Source: Arthrobacter sp. AFG20
Lineage (GTDB): Bacteria; Actinomycetota; Actinomycetes; Actinomycetales; Micrococcaceae
Assembly: GCF_002892795.1 (NCBI RefSeq)
Contig: NZ_PJMC01000003.1
Coordinates: 186,001 to 250,000 of the forward strand
Reading direction: 5' to 3'
Length of the DNA: 64,000 bases
A program made the translations under genes and the position numbers. The notes beneath the pieces were generated by a model. It was given only the letters and a program-made list of their open reading frames with translations. It had not been told where the DNA came from and did not search any database. Within the stretch, counting starts at the first letter, position 1; every line of letters starts with the position of its first letter. Below, piece by piece: positions 53,894 through 63,184 of this stretch.

Positions 53894-53907
53894 TGAGACC
53901 GGACTCA
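53894..53907. promoter_or_regulatory. LacI-type operator 2
   Basis: TGAGACCGGACTCA, the reverse complement of operator 1. The two sites together also form a perfect 14-base inverted repeat with an 11-base loop. They lie between the divergent LacI regulator and the importer operon. Confidence 0.7.
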
Positions 53908-53971
53908 CATCGGTTGCTAGAAATGTAGCGGAACTCACAGTCCGCGTCAACAGCCCCTCTGAAAGGTGAAC

Positions 53972-55048
53972 ATGAGCAGTGACGGAGCAAGACGCCGGGA
54001 CGTAACAGTCGCGGACGTCGCAAAAGCTGCCCAGGTGTCAAAGGCCCAGGCGGCACGCGCTTTGGGTAACTACGGGGCCGTCAGCGACGACGTCCGTGAG
54101 CGGGTACTCGCGGCCGCGGAGGAGCTGGCCTACCGGCCCAACGAGCTGGCACGCAGCATGAACACGGGCAAATCGCACACCATCGGCGTGGTGGTGGGCG
54201 ACATCGAGAACCCGCATTTCGGCCTGGCCACCAGAGGGATCACGGACACCGCCAAGAAGAGCGGGTTCAACGTCATCCTGATCAACACGGACGAGAACAC
54301 CGCGGCCGAAGTGGAAGCTGTCAGCGTGCTGCTCGACAAGAGGGTCGACGGCCTGATCGTCGCGCCGGCGTCGTCCGTGGAGACGCAGCACCTGCGGCGG
54401 GTCCACGAGTCAGGCCGGCCGCTGGTGCTGTTGGACCGCTCGGCTGACGGCCTCACAGTGGAGACTGTCGCCGTCGACATGGCCGCCATCTCGTATGAAT
54501 CCACCCAGTACCTCCTCGACGCCGGGCACCGCCGGGTGGCCTTCATCTCGACACTGCGCACCGGCGCCGGGTATTCCGCGGGAACCCGGCTGGATTCATC
54601 GCAGATCTCGGACCGCCTGGAAGGGATGCGGCAGGCCTTTGCGGACGGGGGATGCCAGTTCCCGGAGGACCTCGTGCGGCTCAACGCCGGCGATGCGGGC
54701 TCTGTCCGGAACCTCACACGCGAGGTGCTGCTGGGCGCTGACCCGGCTACCGCCGTCGTGGCTTCCGACGGACTGATTGCCCTCAGCGTGGTGGAAGCCA
54801 TCCAGGAGATGGGACTTCGAATCCCGGATGACGTGTCGTTCCTGATGTACGACGACTTCGCCTGGACCCGGCTGACCACGCCGCCCCTGACGGTGGTGGC
54901 GCAGCCTGTCTACGACATGGGGGCCGCGGCGGCGAGCGCCCTGATCAGGCAGATCGAGGGCCGCCCGCCTCTGGCCCCGGCGCCGGAGTTCAACGCCACG
55001 CTGGTCCGCCGGGGCTCGGTGGGTGCGGTGGCGGTGCCGGCACGTTAG
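53972..55048 (+). CDS. LacI-family transcriptional regulator
   Basis: A 358-residue repressor with the N-terminal LacI helix-turn-helix and hinge (VTVADVAKAAQVSKAQAARAL, residues about 10-30, then ELAYRPNELARSMNTGKSHT) and a periplasmic-binding-protein-like domain (GVVVGDIENPHFG, LIVAPASS, LVLLDRS, VVASDGLIAL). The helix-turn-helix has KAQAARAL where SxxTVSR is usual, a divergent recognition helix. The ATG at 53972 is favoured over a GTG two codons earlier because GAAAGG lies 6 bases before it. Likely controls the divergent importer operon through the two sites in between. Confidence 0.9.
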   Translation: MSSDGARRRDVTVADVAKAAQVSKAQAARALGNYGAVSDDVRERVLAAAEELAYRPNELARSMNTGKSHTIGVVVGDIENPHFGLATRGITDTAKKSGFNVILINTDENTAAEVEAVSVLLDKRVDGLIVAPASSVETQHLRRVHESGRPLVLLDRSADGLTVETVAVDMAAISYESTQYLLDAGHRRVAFISTLRTGAGYSAGTRLDSSQISDRLEGMRQAFADGGCQFPEDLVRLNAGDAGSVRNLTREVLLGADPATAVVASDGLIALSVVEAIQEMGLRIPDDVSFLMYDDFAWTRLTTPPLTVVAQPVYDMGAAAASALIRQIEGRPPLAPAPEFNATLVRRGSVGAVAVPAR

Positions 55049-55061
55049 GTGCCGGACCCGC

Positions 55062-57434
55062 TCACTCGGCGTCGGCGTCGTCGTCCTTCTCGTCTTCCTT
55101 GAGGACCAGCGCTGTGCCCTGATAGGCGCCCAGCTCCAGGAAGAAGCTGTGCAGGTCGTCGACCTGCCCAACGGCCTCGCCGCTGAAGAGGTCGTGGACG
55201 CTGCTGCCGGGAACCAGGTGGGTCGACTGGATGCTGCCCGCGATGTCCTGGCCGGAGAAGTTGAGCACCGTAGCCTGAAGGTTCCCGTCCCCCAGCCGGT
55301 TGACCATCACAAGCAGCCCACGGTGGGAAACTTCCGGCACGTCCAGCAGGGTGCTGGTGGCAATGCCGCTCTGTTCGCGGACGGCAAGGATTTTCTGCAG
55401 CCGCCGGGCGAAGGACGCCGGGTCCTTGAGCTGGTCGGGCAGCGGGCCGTAGAGGCTGCGGGCACGCGGCATGCCGGCGGAGGAGGCCGTCGCTTCAGGG
55501 CTGGTGCCCATGATGTCGTGTGCGCCGCGGTTGATCCAGCGGGTGTCTCCCTGCGCGGTGAGCTCCCCTACCTTCTGGCGGTCAAGGGTGACTATGCCGG
55601 TGAGGTCCCAGCCAGACAGGGCAAAGACGCCGGGCTGCAGGGCGTTGTACATGGACAGCAGGATGTGGACGTCCAGGATCTGGGCCCGCTGTTCGTCGGT
55701 GAGGTTCTCCGGGTCCTGGATGCCAAGGGCGGCCATGATGACGCTCGCCGTCGTGCAGGCGATGCCGTTGGTGGTGAACAACGCGTTGTACGGAGCATTC
55801 GGGCCCGTCAGCCGGTCCCGCAGGGTCTGCTGGACATGCTCGGCCAGTTCGGCGCCGGTGAGCTCCTGGCCGTTGAGTTCGAACACGTCGTCCCTGTGGC
55901 CGGCGGCGAAATGGACCAGTTCATAGGTCAGTTCATCGTGGTTCTGCAAGGCGTGGACCAGTGATGCCTGGTCCACGCCAATTTCCATGGCGAGCCGCAG
56001 GGTCAGGCGGAGGAATTCCGTATCGGCAGTCACCAGCGCGTAGTGGTAGGCCGGCCTGGTGACGAAGTCGTAGGAAAGGTCGGGACCCGCCTCCGAGGTG
56101 GCCTTGATGTCGTCGATGGTCAGGTTGAGTTCCTGGAAGGAGAACCCGCCGACCTTGCGGATCATGGACCCGATCAACTGGTTTGCCGCTTCGGACAGCG
56201 GGTGCCCCTCGGACCAGCCCGGCTGCTCCTCGGCGCTCTTCTCCACGCCCAGGAACCCGTTCGCGTCCAGCCGCAGCGCACCCGTGCCCAGGTCGAGCAG
56301 CGAGTGCAGCGCGTCACCGACCACCAGGCGCATGCCGGCAAAGGTGGGGTCCAGCCAGTTGATGGACGGCTGGCCGGCCTTGAAGTAGTGAAGGTAGACC
56401 CAGCGCCGGGTTTTCCCGGCCGTGTCCACGATTGCCCGGGTAGCGCTCCAGTTGGTCTCCTTCACGCCCGGCTCATAGAAGATCACGCGCTGCAGCCGGC
56501 CGATGATGTACCCGGCCTTTTGCAGTGCCTGTTCCGCGTCGGGGCTGATGTTGACCGAGTCTTCGCCTTCGGGAACGTCCGGCAGCAGGTGCCAGTCCTC
56601 TTCCGGGATGTCGATCATGTGGTAGATGCCGGGGTAGTCCCGGAAGTTCATCTCGGCCAGGCGGAAGTCGGCCCCCTTGCCCGTGTGGCCGGGAACGATG
56701 TCATCGATCACGGTGCCTTCATGGCTGGCGGCGACCTCGCACATCTGGCGGAATTCTTCCTCGGTGCCGAATACCGGATCGATTGCCATGCTGATGCGGT
56801 CGAAGTGCCCGTCCACGCTCGGCGTCTGGGACCATCCGCTGATGCCGCCGGCGAGCTTGACCGGGCCGGTGTGCAGGCCCCTGATGCCGATCTCGCGGAA
56901 GGCGTCCCACAGCTCAGGATCACCCAGGGCAGAGAGGAAGGACTGGCCCGGGCGCGTGATGAAGGACAGCGGGTAGGCCGTAAACCAGACGGGGGCGCGT
57001 TCCACGGCTGCCCGCGGGTTGGGATGGGCATACGAGTTCTGCCACATGCTGGCCTGGCCGGAGAGCTGCCGGGCCATGACGTTCGCGTCCCCCAGCATCG
57101 CCTGGTTCCGGAGCCACTCGACATAGGCCGCGTTGCGCCCGTCGAATTCCAACGATGGGCGGTCGGCAAAGAACTGGCGACGGCGGGCGATCGGCCTCAG
57201 CGCCTTGGGACGCGCCGGATAGAACTGCTCGTCATAGGTGATGTCAGCGGCTTCCGTTGCTTCCGGCGTTTCAGCCGCTTCCGGCGCTGAATCAGCCGAG
57301 GGCACTTCGGATGCGGAGGCTGGGCCGGTCGCTTCCGCGGCCGCCGGATCAGCCGAGGCCGCATCGAGCCCGTCAGGCTCGCCGGCCAAATCGTCGGCTA
57401 CTGAAACGCTCTTGTTGAAGCTTGCTTCCCGCAC
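55062..57434 (-). CDS. GH13-family alpha-glucan enzyme (trehalose synthase/amylosucrase-like)
   Basis: A 790-residue GH13 protein. The catalytic barrel carries the nucleophile in [12 protein letters not shown] (D390), the acid in FSFQELNL (about 437) and the transition-state Asp in LQNHDELT (about 500). A beta-sandwich C-terminal domain with [21 protein letters not shown] follows. The first 65 residues are Ala/Glu/Pro/Ser-rich and look disordered, an extension not typical of the family. GTG start with AAAGGAG. The sequence resembles maltose alpha-glucosyltransferase and related GH13 enzymes; exact reaction uncertain. No signal peptide, so it acts on internal sugars or glycogen-type substrates. 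Confidence 0.85.
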   Translation of the reverse strand: MREASFNKSVSVADDLAGEPDGLDAASADPAAAEATGPASASEVPSADSAPEAAETPEATEAADITYDEQFYPARPKALRPIARRRQFFADRPSLEFDGRNAAYVEWLRNQAMLGDANVMARQLSGQASMWQNSYAHPNPRAAVERAPVWFTAYPLSFITRPGQSFLSALGDPELWDAFREIGIRGLHTGPVKLAGGISGWSQTPSVDGHFDRISMAIDPVFGTEEEFRQMCEVAASHEGTVIDDIVPGHTGKGADFRLAEMNFRDYPGIYHMIDIPEEDWHLLPDVPEGEDSVNISPDAEQALQKAGYIIGRLQRVIFYEPGVKETNWSATRAIVDTAGKTRRWVYLHYFKAGQPSINWLDPTFAGMRLVVGDALHSLLDLGTGALRLDANGFLGVEKSAEEQPGWSEGHPLSEAANQLIGSMIRKVGGFSFQELNLTIDDIKATSEAGPDLSYDFVTRPAYHYALVTADTEFLRLTLRLAMEIGVDQASLVHALQNHDELTYELVHFAAGHRDDVFELNGQELTGAELAEHVQQTLRDRLTGPNAPYNALFTTNGIACTTASVIMAALGIQDPENLTDEQRAQILDVHILLSMYNALQPGVFALSGWDLTGIVTLDRQKVGELTAQGDTRWINRGAHDIMGTSPEATASSAGMPRARSLYGPLPDQLKDPASFARRLQKILAVREQSGIATSTLLDVPEVSHRGLLVMVNRLGDGNLQATVLNFSGQDIAGSIQSTHLVPGSSVHDLFSGEAVGQVDDLHSFFLELGAYQGTALVLKEDEKDDDADAE

Positions 57435-57524
57435 AGATTGCTCCTTTATCGGTGGTTCCCGCGTGGCACCTCCCGGGGTGTTCTTCAGTCTTCCCGTACC
57501 CCGGCGCCTTGAGAGTATTCACAT

Positions 57525-57570
57525 TTGTCGACTTAGCCCACCGTATGTCGACGGCCGCCTGAATATCGAC
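57525..57570. promoter_or_regulatory. Three spaced TCGAC repeats upstream of the GH13 gene
   Basis: TTGTCGAC (57525-57532), ATGTCGAC (57545-57552) and ATATCGAC (57563-57570) recur at spacings of 20 and 18 bases, about two helical turns, 90-136 bases upstream of the GH13 start in a 268-base gap. The rest of the gap shows no other structure. An activator or repressor array is possible. Confidence 0.35.
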
Positions 57571-57702
57571 TATTGCCATCAGCGGTTCTCATAGCCGGCC
57601 GAGGAACCTGTAAGGAAACCCCACACTCAGACTGCGGCAGGCCAGCGCCAACCCTCCAGCAATCCAAGGTCCCCTGCCACGGGGAGAGCAGGGCCGCCCT
57701 AC

Positions 57703-58026
57703 TTACGTGCTGAGGTTCCAGTGCGCCTGGATCGCCTCTGCGATTGGGCCGGCGGTGACGTCCACCCGGAAAGCAACGGGGGCGGTCCCTGTCTCTTCGA
57801 CTATCGAGTCACGGTACACGCGGCCGCATGAGGGACAGAGGGTGTAGAGATCCTCATCCGCAGGCCACTCCGCCAACTCCGCGGGAACGGAGGTGCTTCC
57901 TCCGACGTAAACGGGGACGCCTTGTGAGTTGGCCTGTATGAGTCCGGCCTGGCTGACGGTGTTGCCGCACACACAGGTGATGGTGGTGACGTCATGACCG
58001 ATAACATCGGCGGTTTCAGTGTCCAC
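57703..58026 (-). CDS. Small hypothetical protein with two-Cys pairs (zinc-ribbon-like)
   Basis: A 107-residue protein of unknown family. CVCGN near residue 18 and CPSCGRVY near residue 68 give two Cys pairs, a layout that suits a zinc ribbon or rubredoxin-like knuckle pair. GTG start with GGAGAG 8 bases upstream. It has no membrane segment or export signal. No function proposed. Confidence 0.65.
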   Translation of the reverse strand: MDTETADVIGHDVTTITCVCGNTVSQAGLIQANSQGVPVYVGGSTSVPAELAEWPADEDLYTLCPSCGRVYRDSIVEETGTAPVAFRVDVTAGPIAEAIQAHWNLST

Positions 58027-58106
58027 GATGAACTCTCCGGTGCTGGAAGCGACCTTCTGGTATTAGCTTATGCCTGCCGAAACGTATGGTCGCCTGCAAG
58101 GAAAAA

Positions 58107-58131
58107 GCCCCGGACCCAAAAGGTCCGGGGC
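58107..58131 (-). terminator. Intrinsic terminator, minus strand
   Basis: GCCCCGGACC and GGTCCGGGGC form a 10-base stem around CAAAA; read on the minus strand it is followed by TTTTTC. It ends transcription of the gene at 58144-58419. Confidence 0.85.
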
Positions 58132-58143
58132 CGCAGGATTCTG

Positions 58144-58419
58144 TTACCGCTCGATGCTGACGGTGAGATCCAGGTGGATGTCCGTGTCGGCGGCCAGGCG
58201 GTCCTGGAGATAGCGGGCGAGACCCGCATCGGTGGCCGTGTGAACGCTCTGCATGATCGCTCCGCGGAGGAAAGCCTTGGTGTTGGTGGACTTGACCACG
58301 TCCAACGGCGCCCAAGCACGGTGGGTGGAAGTGAGGCGTTCCAGGTCGGTGCGGAAGGAGCGCCGGTGGTCGTCGCGGACCCTTGCGCACATGGTGAACG
58401 GGATGAAGGCGGTAGGCAA
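58144..58419 (-). CDS. Small hypothetical protein
   Basis: A 91-residue protein starting at a TTG with AAAGGA 5 bases upstream and followed 12 bases after its stop by a clear terminator, so I think it is real. The sequence begins M-P-T-A-F-I-P-F and ends in a strand HLDLTVSIER. An N-terminal Pro after Met recalls tautomerases, but the rest does not match that family well enough to assign it. Two other frames overlap it on the same strand and are weaker. Confidence 0.55.
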   Translation of the reverse strand: MPTAFIPFTMCARVRDDHRRSFRTDLERLTSTHRAWAPLDVVKSTNTKAFLRGAIMQSVHTATDAGLARYLQDRLAADTDIHLDLTVSIER

Positions 58420-58540
58420 AAATGTCCTTTCACGAGGCAGCCGGTGGTCGGCGCCCGTGTAGAAGAAGGTCTCAGCGGTGCCTGTTATTCCTTTAAAGCA
58501 GGTTAAGAGTCCGACGTCACCGCAGGCTGATCCTCATGAG

Positions 58541-59422
58541 TTAGTCGCCCTGATCATTGATGGCTTCCAGCACACGGTGCAGTGCCGGGTTGCGCGAGTT
58601 GCGCATCCAGATCGCGTGGAGCTCGACAGGGTCCACCTCGAAGCCGCCCAGTTCGACGTATTCCACTCCTTCAACACCCAGAACGGTGGCCGACTGGGGC
58701 ACAAGCGCAACACCACGGCCAGCCGCGACGAGGAAGATCATGGTCAGAATCTGGCTGACGGTATGCACGAACGTCCGGTGCGAGGAGACCAGGCTGATCA
58801 CAAGGTCGTAAAAATACCTGGCCTGCGTGGGCGAGTGCATGATGAGAGACTCCCCGTGCAGGTCTTCTGCTGTCAGCTTCCGGTTCAGTAGCGTCAAGGG
58901 GTGCCCTGACGGAACTGCCACCATGATCGGTTCGCGGAAGAGCAGGCGGGAATCGAACAGCTCGTCATCGAACGGGGGACGAGCCAGGCCGAGGTCGATG
59001 TCGCCATTGATGAGTGCCGATGTCTGGTCCTTGGTGACCATCTCCCTAAGGTCAATGTCCACATCGGGCAGCGCTGCGGATATTTCGTTCAGCAGTGCTC
59101 CGAGGAGACCGAAAGTGGAAGCGGCGGTGAAGCCGATGCGGACGGCGCCTGCGGAGCCCGCGGATATCCGGCGCGCCAGGCTCGGAGCGGCATCGGCAAG
59201 CTCAAGCAGCTTGAGAGCGTCGGCCAGGAAGGCCGTCCCGGCAGCGGTCAGCGCAACTCCACGGTTGTCGCGGTCAAACAGCAGCACCCCAATGGCCTTT
59301 TCCAGTTTCTGGATCTGCCGGCTCAACGGCGGCTGGGTCATGTTCAGGCGGGCAGCCGCACGTCCGAAATGCAGTTCTTCCGCGACGGCCACAAAGCCGC
59401 GTAGCTGGTCCAAGGAATACAT
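58541..59422 (-). CDS. LysR-family transcriptional regulator
   Basis: A 293-residue regulator with the N-terminal winged helix-turn-helix (LRGFVAVAEELHFGRAAARL, MTQPPLSRQIQKLE) and the two-lobed inducer domain (IRIGFTAAST-like segment, LPDVDIDLREMVT, DIDLGLARPP, HGESLIMHSP). ATG at 59422; a GTG three codons earlier is possible. It is divergent from the tctCBA operon and most likely activates it in response to a sugar diacid. Confidence 0.9.
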   Translation of the reverse strand: MYSLDQLRGFVAVAEELHFGRAAARLNMTQPPLSRQIQKLEKAIGVLLFDRDNRGVALTAAGTAFLADALKLLELADAAPSLARRISAGSAGAVRIGFTAASTFGLLGALLNEISAALPDVDIDLREMVTKDQTSALINGDIDLGLARPPFDDELFDSRLLFREPIMVAVPSGHPLTLLNRKLTAEDLHGESLIMHSPTQARYFYDLVISLVSSHRTFVHTVSQILTMIFLVAAGRGVALVPQSATVLGVEGVEYVELGGFEVDPVELHAIWMRNSRNPALHRVLEAINDQGD

Positions 59423-59442
59423 AATGCCCACAGGGTATCACC

Positions 59443-59456
59443 TCATGCACAAATGA
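59443..59456. promoter_or_regulatory. Possible LysR box
   Basis: TCATGCACAAATGA has TCAT/ATGA arms and a T-N12-A frame, close to the T-N11-A rule, and lies 21 bases upstream of the LysR start in the divergent gap. Weak evidence. Confidence 0.3.
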
Positions 59457-59571
59457 ACTTGGACAGGCATCACAAAGCCACTTTAGTCTTCTTGAGCAGC
59501 CTACGGAGTGATGGAGCTCACGGGCGCAGTACTTCCCCTCCCCCAGGGGCGAATATTCAAAGGAGAATTCA

Positions 59572-60588
59572 TTGATCAAGACGACATTTACACGTCGGTC
59601 CATCCTGGCTACGGGGTCTGGCCTTGCCCTCGCGCTGGCATTGACCGCGTGCGGCGGCAATGTCGCGGGTACCAGCCCGGCGGCGGACGCCAGCAAGTTT
59701 CCTGCGGGCCCGGTTACCCTCACCATCGGTGCCGATCCCGGCGGAAGCACGGACCTGATCGGCCGTGCACTGGCGGAGAACGCCAGCGGCCCCCTCGGAG
59801 CCCCGATCCCCGTCGTCAACAAGCCGGGCGCAAACGGCGCCTTGGCCACCAAGGAAGTCGGCGCAGCAAAGGCTGATGGCCAGACACTCGTCATCCTGAA
59901 CGCATCGCTGTTCGCCATCACCCCGCTGGCAGTCTCCGCCGGCGAGACGGTAAAGATCGAGGACTACGAGGTCATCACGGGAATTTCGCAGGACGACTAC
60001 GTCCTGGTCTCCAATGCAAGCTCAGGCATGAAGACCATGGATGACCTGACCAAGGCAGGCAAGAAGTTCAACTTCGCCACAACCGGCGTCGGAACCGGAA
60101 GCCAGTTGGCACAGGCACTGTTGTTCAAGCAGGCCAAGATCGACGGCACCGACGTTCCTTTCGACGGCGGTTCCCCCGCCATGACGGCGCTGCTGGGAAA
60201 CCAGGTTGACCTGGCCACGATCCAGCTCGCCGAAGCCATGCCGCAGATCAAGGCCGGCAAGCTCAACCCGATCGTGGTCTTCTCGAAGGAACGCAACCAG
60301 TACCTGCCCGACACCCCCACCGCGGTCGAGGCCGGCTACGACGTCCCGGTATCCCAGTTCCGCGCTGTGGCCGCACCCAAGGGCACCCCGGAAGCTGTTG
60401 TGACGAAGCTGCGTGAGTCCTTCAAGAAGGCGTTCGAATCCGAGCCCTACAAGGCCTTCAACAAGCAGAACCTCTTCACTCCGGCAGAGATCGACGGCGA
60501 CCAGGTCGCCAAGGACTGGTCTGCCAACGCGGCCAAGTACAAGGAACTGACCACCAAGTACGGCGTCGATCTTGGCAGCGGCAAGTGA
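59572..60588 (+). CDS. tctC: Tripartite tricarboxylate transporter substrate-binding lipoprotein
   Basis: A 338-residue TctC/Bug-family extracellular binding protein. A basic start and hydrophobic core lead to the lipobox LTAC. The family motifs are the GADPGGSTDLIGRAL loop, VVNKPGANGALAT and GTGSQLA with VPFDGGSPAMTALLG. TTG start with AAAGGAG 7 bases upstream. First gene of a tctCBA operon; the glucarate dehydratase downstream suggests glucarate or a related diacid as ligand. Confidence 0.93.
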   Translation: MIKTTFTRRSILATGSGLALALALTACGGNVAGTSPAADASKFPAGPVTLTIGADPGGSTDLIGRALAENASGPLGAPIPVVNKPGANGALATKEVGAAKADGQTLVILNASLFAITPLAVSAGETVKIEDYEVITGISQDDYVLVSNASSGMKTMDDLTKAGKKFNFATTGVGTGSQLAQALLFKQAKIDGTDVPFDGGSPAMTALLGNQVDLATIQLAEAMPQIKAGKLNPIVVFSKERNQYLPDTPTAVEAGYDVPVSQFRAVAAPKGTPEAVVTKLRESFKKAFESEPYKAFNKQNLFTPAEIDGDQVAKDWSANAAKYKELTTKYGVDLGSGK

Positions 60589-61172
60589 CTTCAGCATCAA
60601 ATGAAGCAGTCCCCGGCGGCAGCGTGAAGCACGCTGCCGCCGGGAACGGCGCCTCTCCCGCCATCGCCGAAGAGCTCGTGGAACCGCTGACACCTGAACA
60701 GCTGGCCGCGGAGTGGGACGAGGAGCGTCCCCCGCACGCCGGTCCGCTCGCCAACGTGGCGGCAGCCGTCGCTGCCGCAGCCTTGGGCATTGCCGGCCTG
60801 GCCATGTCGGTGGGAATGGGGCTCGGCAGCCCAGAAAAACCCGAACCGGGACTGTGGCCGTTCATTATCAGCCTCGTCATGATCGCAATGTCCGTGGCCC
60901 TCCTCGTTTTCGGGCGCAAGAAGCTGGACGCCGAGGCATTCTCATCCTCAAGCTGGCAGGTCGCAGCCGGCGTAGCGACCCTGGTGGGGTTCGTCCTGGT
61001 GGTCGGAGTGGCGGGCTTTGAAATCCCCACCCTGCTGCTGACGTTCGTCTGGTTGAGATTCCTGGGCAAGGAAACCTGGCGGATGTCCGTCGTGCTCAGC
61101 TTCGCCGTGACAGCGGCCTTCTACCTGATCTTCGTCGTGGCGCTCAGCGTGCCCATCCCACATCTGTTCTAG
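60585..61172 (+). CDS. tctB: Tripartite tricarboxylate transporter small membrane subunit
   Basis: A 195-residue TctB-family protein: a hydrophilic N-terminal stretch of about 50 residues, then four membrane segments ([60 protein letters not shown] and the last near the C-terminus). GTG start overlapping the tctC stop. Confidence 0.9.
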   Translation: MTSASNEAVPGGSVKHAAAGNGASPAIAEELVEPLTPEQLAAEWDEERPPHAGPLANVAAAVAAAALGIAGLAMSVGMGLGSPEKPEPGLWPFIISLVMIAMSVALLVFGRKKLDAEAFSSSSWQVAAGVATLVGFVLVVGVAGFEIPTLLLTFVWLRFLGKETWRMSVVLSFAVTAAFYLIFVVALSVPIPHLF

Positions 61173-61180
61173 GGAATCTC

Positions 61181-62713
61181 ATGGACTTTCTTGCACCGGT
61201 CATCAATGGTTTCGGCGTCGTGCTCGAACCGATGAACCTCCTCTACTGCCTCATCGGCGTCGTCATTGGAATGCTCATTGGCGTCCTGCCCGGCCTGGGC
61301 CCGGCAGCCACTATCGCCATACTTCTTCCGCTGACTTACGGCGTCGAGCCCGTGACGGCCATCATCATGCTCTCGGGCATCTTCTACGGGGCCCAGTACG
61401 GCGGGACCATCACATCGGTTCTGCTTCGGCTGCCCGGCGAAGCATCCTCCGTGGTGACGGTCTTTGACGGCTTCGCCCTTGCCCGCCAGGGGCGTGCCGG
61501 CACGGCCCTCGGCATCGCGGCCATCGGTTCGTTCTTCGGCGGCACGGTGGCGATTATTGGACTGACCCTTCTGGCACCTATCGTCGCCGGGTTCGCCCTC
61601 GACTTCGGTCCCCCGGAGTACACCGCCCTGGCCATGCTGGGCATCCTGCTCGTGGCCACAGTGAGCAACGGCAGCAAGCTGAAATCCATCATCGCGGCAT
61701 CCCTCGGGCTGCTGCTGGCAACAGTCGGCCGCGACACGTTCACCGGTGAGGCACGCTTCACGTTCGACAACCTGTCCCTCGCCGACGGCCTCGACTTCGT
61801 GCCGATCGCCATGGGCATCTTCGGACTGGGTGAAATCCTGTACAACCTGGAGGAGCGCCACAACAAGGTCCAGGCGCCGGCCAAAGTGGCGAACGTCTGG
61901 CCGTCCCGCAAGGACCTGAAGGAATCGTCCGGGGCAATCGGCAGGGGCTCCCTGCTGGGCTTCTTCCTCGGGATCCTCCCCGGCGGCGGTGCCACCATCG
62001 CCTCACTCGCGGCCTACGCCATGGAAAAGAAGCGGGCCAAGAACCCCGAACGCTTCGGCCGCGGCGCCGTCGAAGGCGTCGCTGCACCGGAAAGCGCTAA
62101 CAACGCCGCCGCGACGTCCTCCTTCATTCCGCTGCTGACCCTTGGCATTCCCGCCAATGCCACCATGGCCATCATCTTCGGCGCGCTGCTGATCCAGGGC
62201 GTCACCCCCGGACCACAGCTCGTCCAGAACGACCCGGAACTTTTCTGGGGCGTAGTCAACTCCATGTACATCGGCAACATCCTGTTGCTGATCATGAGCA
62301 TCCCCCTGGTCGGCGTCTTCGTGAAGATCCTGCGGGTCCGGGCGGCCATCCTCGCCCCGATCACGGTGCTCATCACGCTGATCGGCGTCTACACCATCAA
62401 CAACAGCATCTTTGATATCTGGCTGGTCATCGTCTTCGGCCTGCTCGGCTACCTGATGAAGAAGTTCGGCTTCGAGCCCGGCCCGCTGGTACTAGCCTTC
62501 GTCCTTGGCTCCCTCCTCGAGGAAAACCTGAGGCGCTCCCTCCTCGTCTTCGGAGGCGACGCCGCCGGATTCGTTACCCGGCCCATCTCCGGAATCCTGC
62601 TGCTCGTCTTCGTTGTGGTGATGCTCCTGCCGCTGCTCCAGAAGGCCTTCAGGAAGGTCCGGACCACCGCACCAGCCGTCGAAGCCCGGCACCATGAAAA
62701 GGAAAAAGTATGA
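61181..62713 (+). CDS. tctA: Tripartite tricarboxylate transporter large membrane subunit
   Basis: A 510-residue TctA-family protein with about twelve membrane segments. Typical motifs: GVLPGLGPAATIAILLPLTYG near the start, YGGTITSVLLRLPGE, FLGILPGGGATIASLAAYAME, APESANNAA and TLGIPANATMAIIFGALLIQG. GGAATC before the ATG. Stop overlaps the UspA start (ATGA). Confidence 0.95.
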   Translation: MDFLAPVINGFGVVLEPMNLLYCLIGVVIGMLIGVLPGLGPAATIAILLPLTYGVEPVTAIIMLSGIFYGAQYGGTITSVLLRLPGEASSVVTVFDGFALARQGRAGTALGIAAIGSFFGGTVAIIGLTLLAPIVAGFALDFGPPEYTALAMLGILLVATVSNGSKLKSIIAASLGLLLATVGRDTFTGEARFTFDNLSLADGLDFVPIAMGIFGLGEILYNLEERHNKVQAPAKVANVWPSRKDLKESSGAIGRGSLLGFFLGILPGGGATIASLAAYAMEKKRAKNPERFGRGAVEGVAAPESANNAAATSSFIPLLTLGIPANATMAIIFGALLIQGVTPGPQLVQNDPELFWGVVNSMYIGNILLLIMSIPLVGVFVKILRVRAAILAPITVLITLIGVYTINNSIFDIWLVIVFGLLGYLMKKFGFEPGPLVLAFVLGSLLEENLRRSLLVFGGDAAGFVTRPISGILLLVFVVVMLLPLLQKAFRKVRTTAPAVEARHHEKEKV

Positions 62714-63111
62714 CCATTCTGATCGGCTACCTGCCCACGCCCGAAGGCGAGGCGGCCCTCGAGGCAGGCATCGCCGAAGGCCAGCTGCGAAGCGAAAGCA
62801 TTGTCATCCTCAACTCTCCGCGCAAGGGAGCGCCCGTGGACGCTGCCCTCGCCTCGGTGGAACAAGTGGCTGAGCTGCTGCGGCGTGCCGAAGTGGCCGG
62901 AGTCGAAGCCACAGTCCGGCAGCCGGGCCACACCGACGACCTGACCGACGAGTTTATTGACATCGCCGACGAAATCGACGCCTCCCTGATTGTCATCGGC
63001 CTTCGCAGGAGGTCCCAGGTGGGGAAGTTCATCCTCGGGAGCCACTCCCAGCGGATTTTGCTGCAGGCCGACCGCCCCGTGCTGGCGGTCAAAGTCCGGG
63101 AAAAGTCCTAA
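62710..63111 (+). CDS. Universal stress protein (UspA family)
   Basis: A 133-residue single UspA domain: ILIGYLPTPEGEAALEAGI at the start, a central VEATVRQPGHTDD, and the C-terminal nucleotide-loop type motif LRRRSQVGKFILGSHSQRILLQADRPVLAV (in parts), of the ATP-binding G-2x-G-9x-G(S/T) kind. It is coupled to tctA (ATGA). UspA proteins next to secondary transporters, such as TeaD of the TRAP system TeaABC, regulate transport; a similar role is inferred here. Confidence 0.9.
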   Translation: MTILIGYLPTPEGEAALEAGIAEGQLRSESIVILNSPRKGAPVDAALASVEQVAELLRRAEVAGVEATVRQPGHTDDLTDEFIDIADEIDASLIVIGLRRRSQVGKFILGSHSQRILLQADRPVLAVKVREKS

Positions 63112-63184
63112 GCCAACCCAATTCAACCCACGCCCGGCAGCGCACCTCACCCGCCGGACCATGAAGCCAGGAGTAACCCAAGCC

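Noticed and set aside
58144..58419. 4-oxalocrotonate tautomerase-like enzyme
   Set aside because: Only the Met-Pro start fits; the remaining sequence does not show the family pattern.
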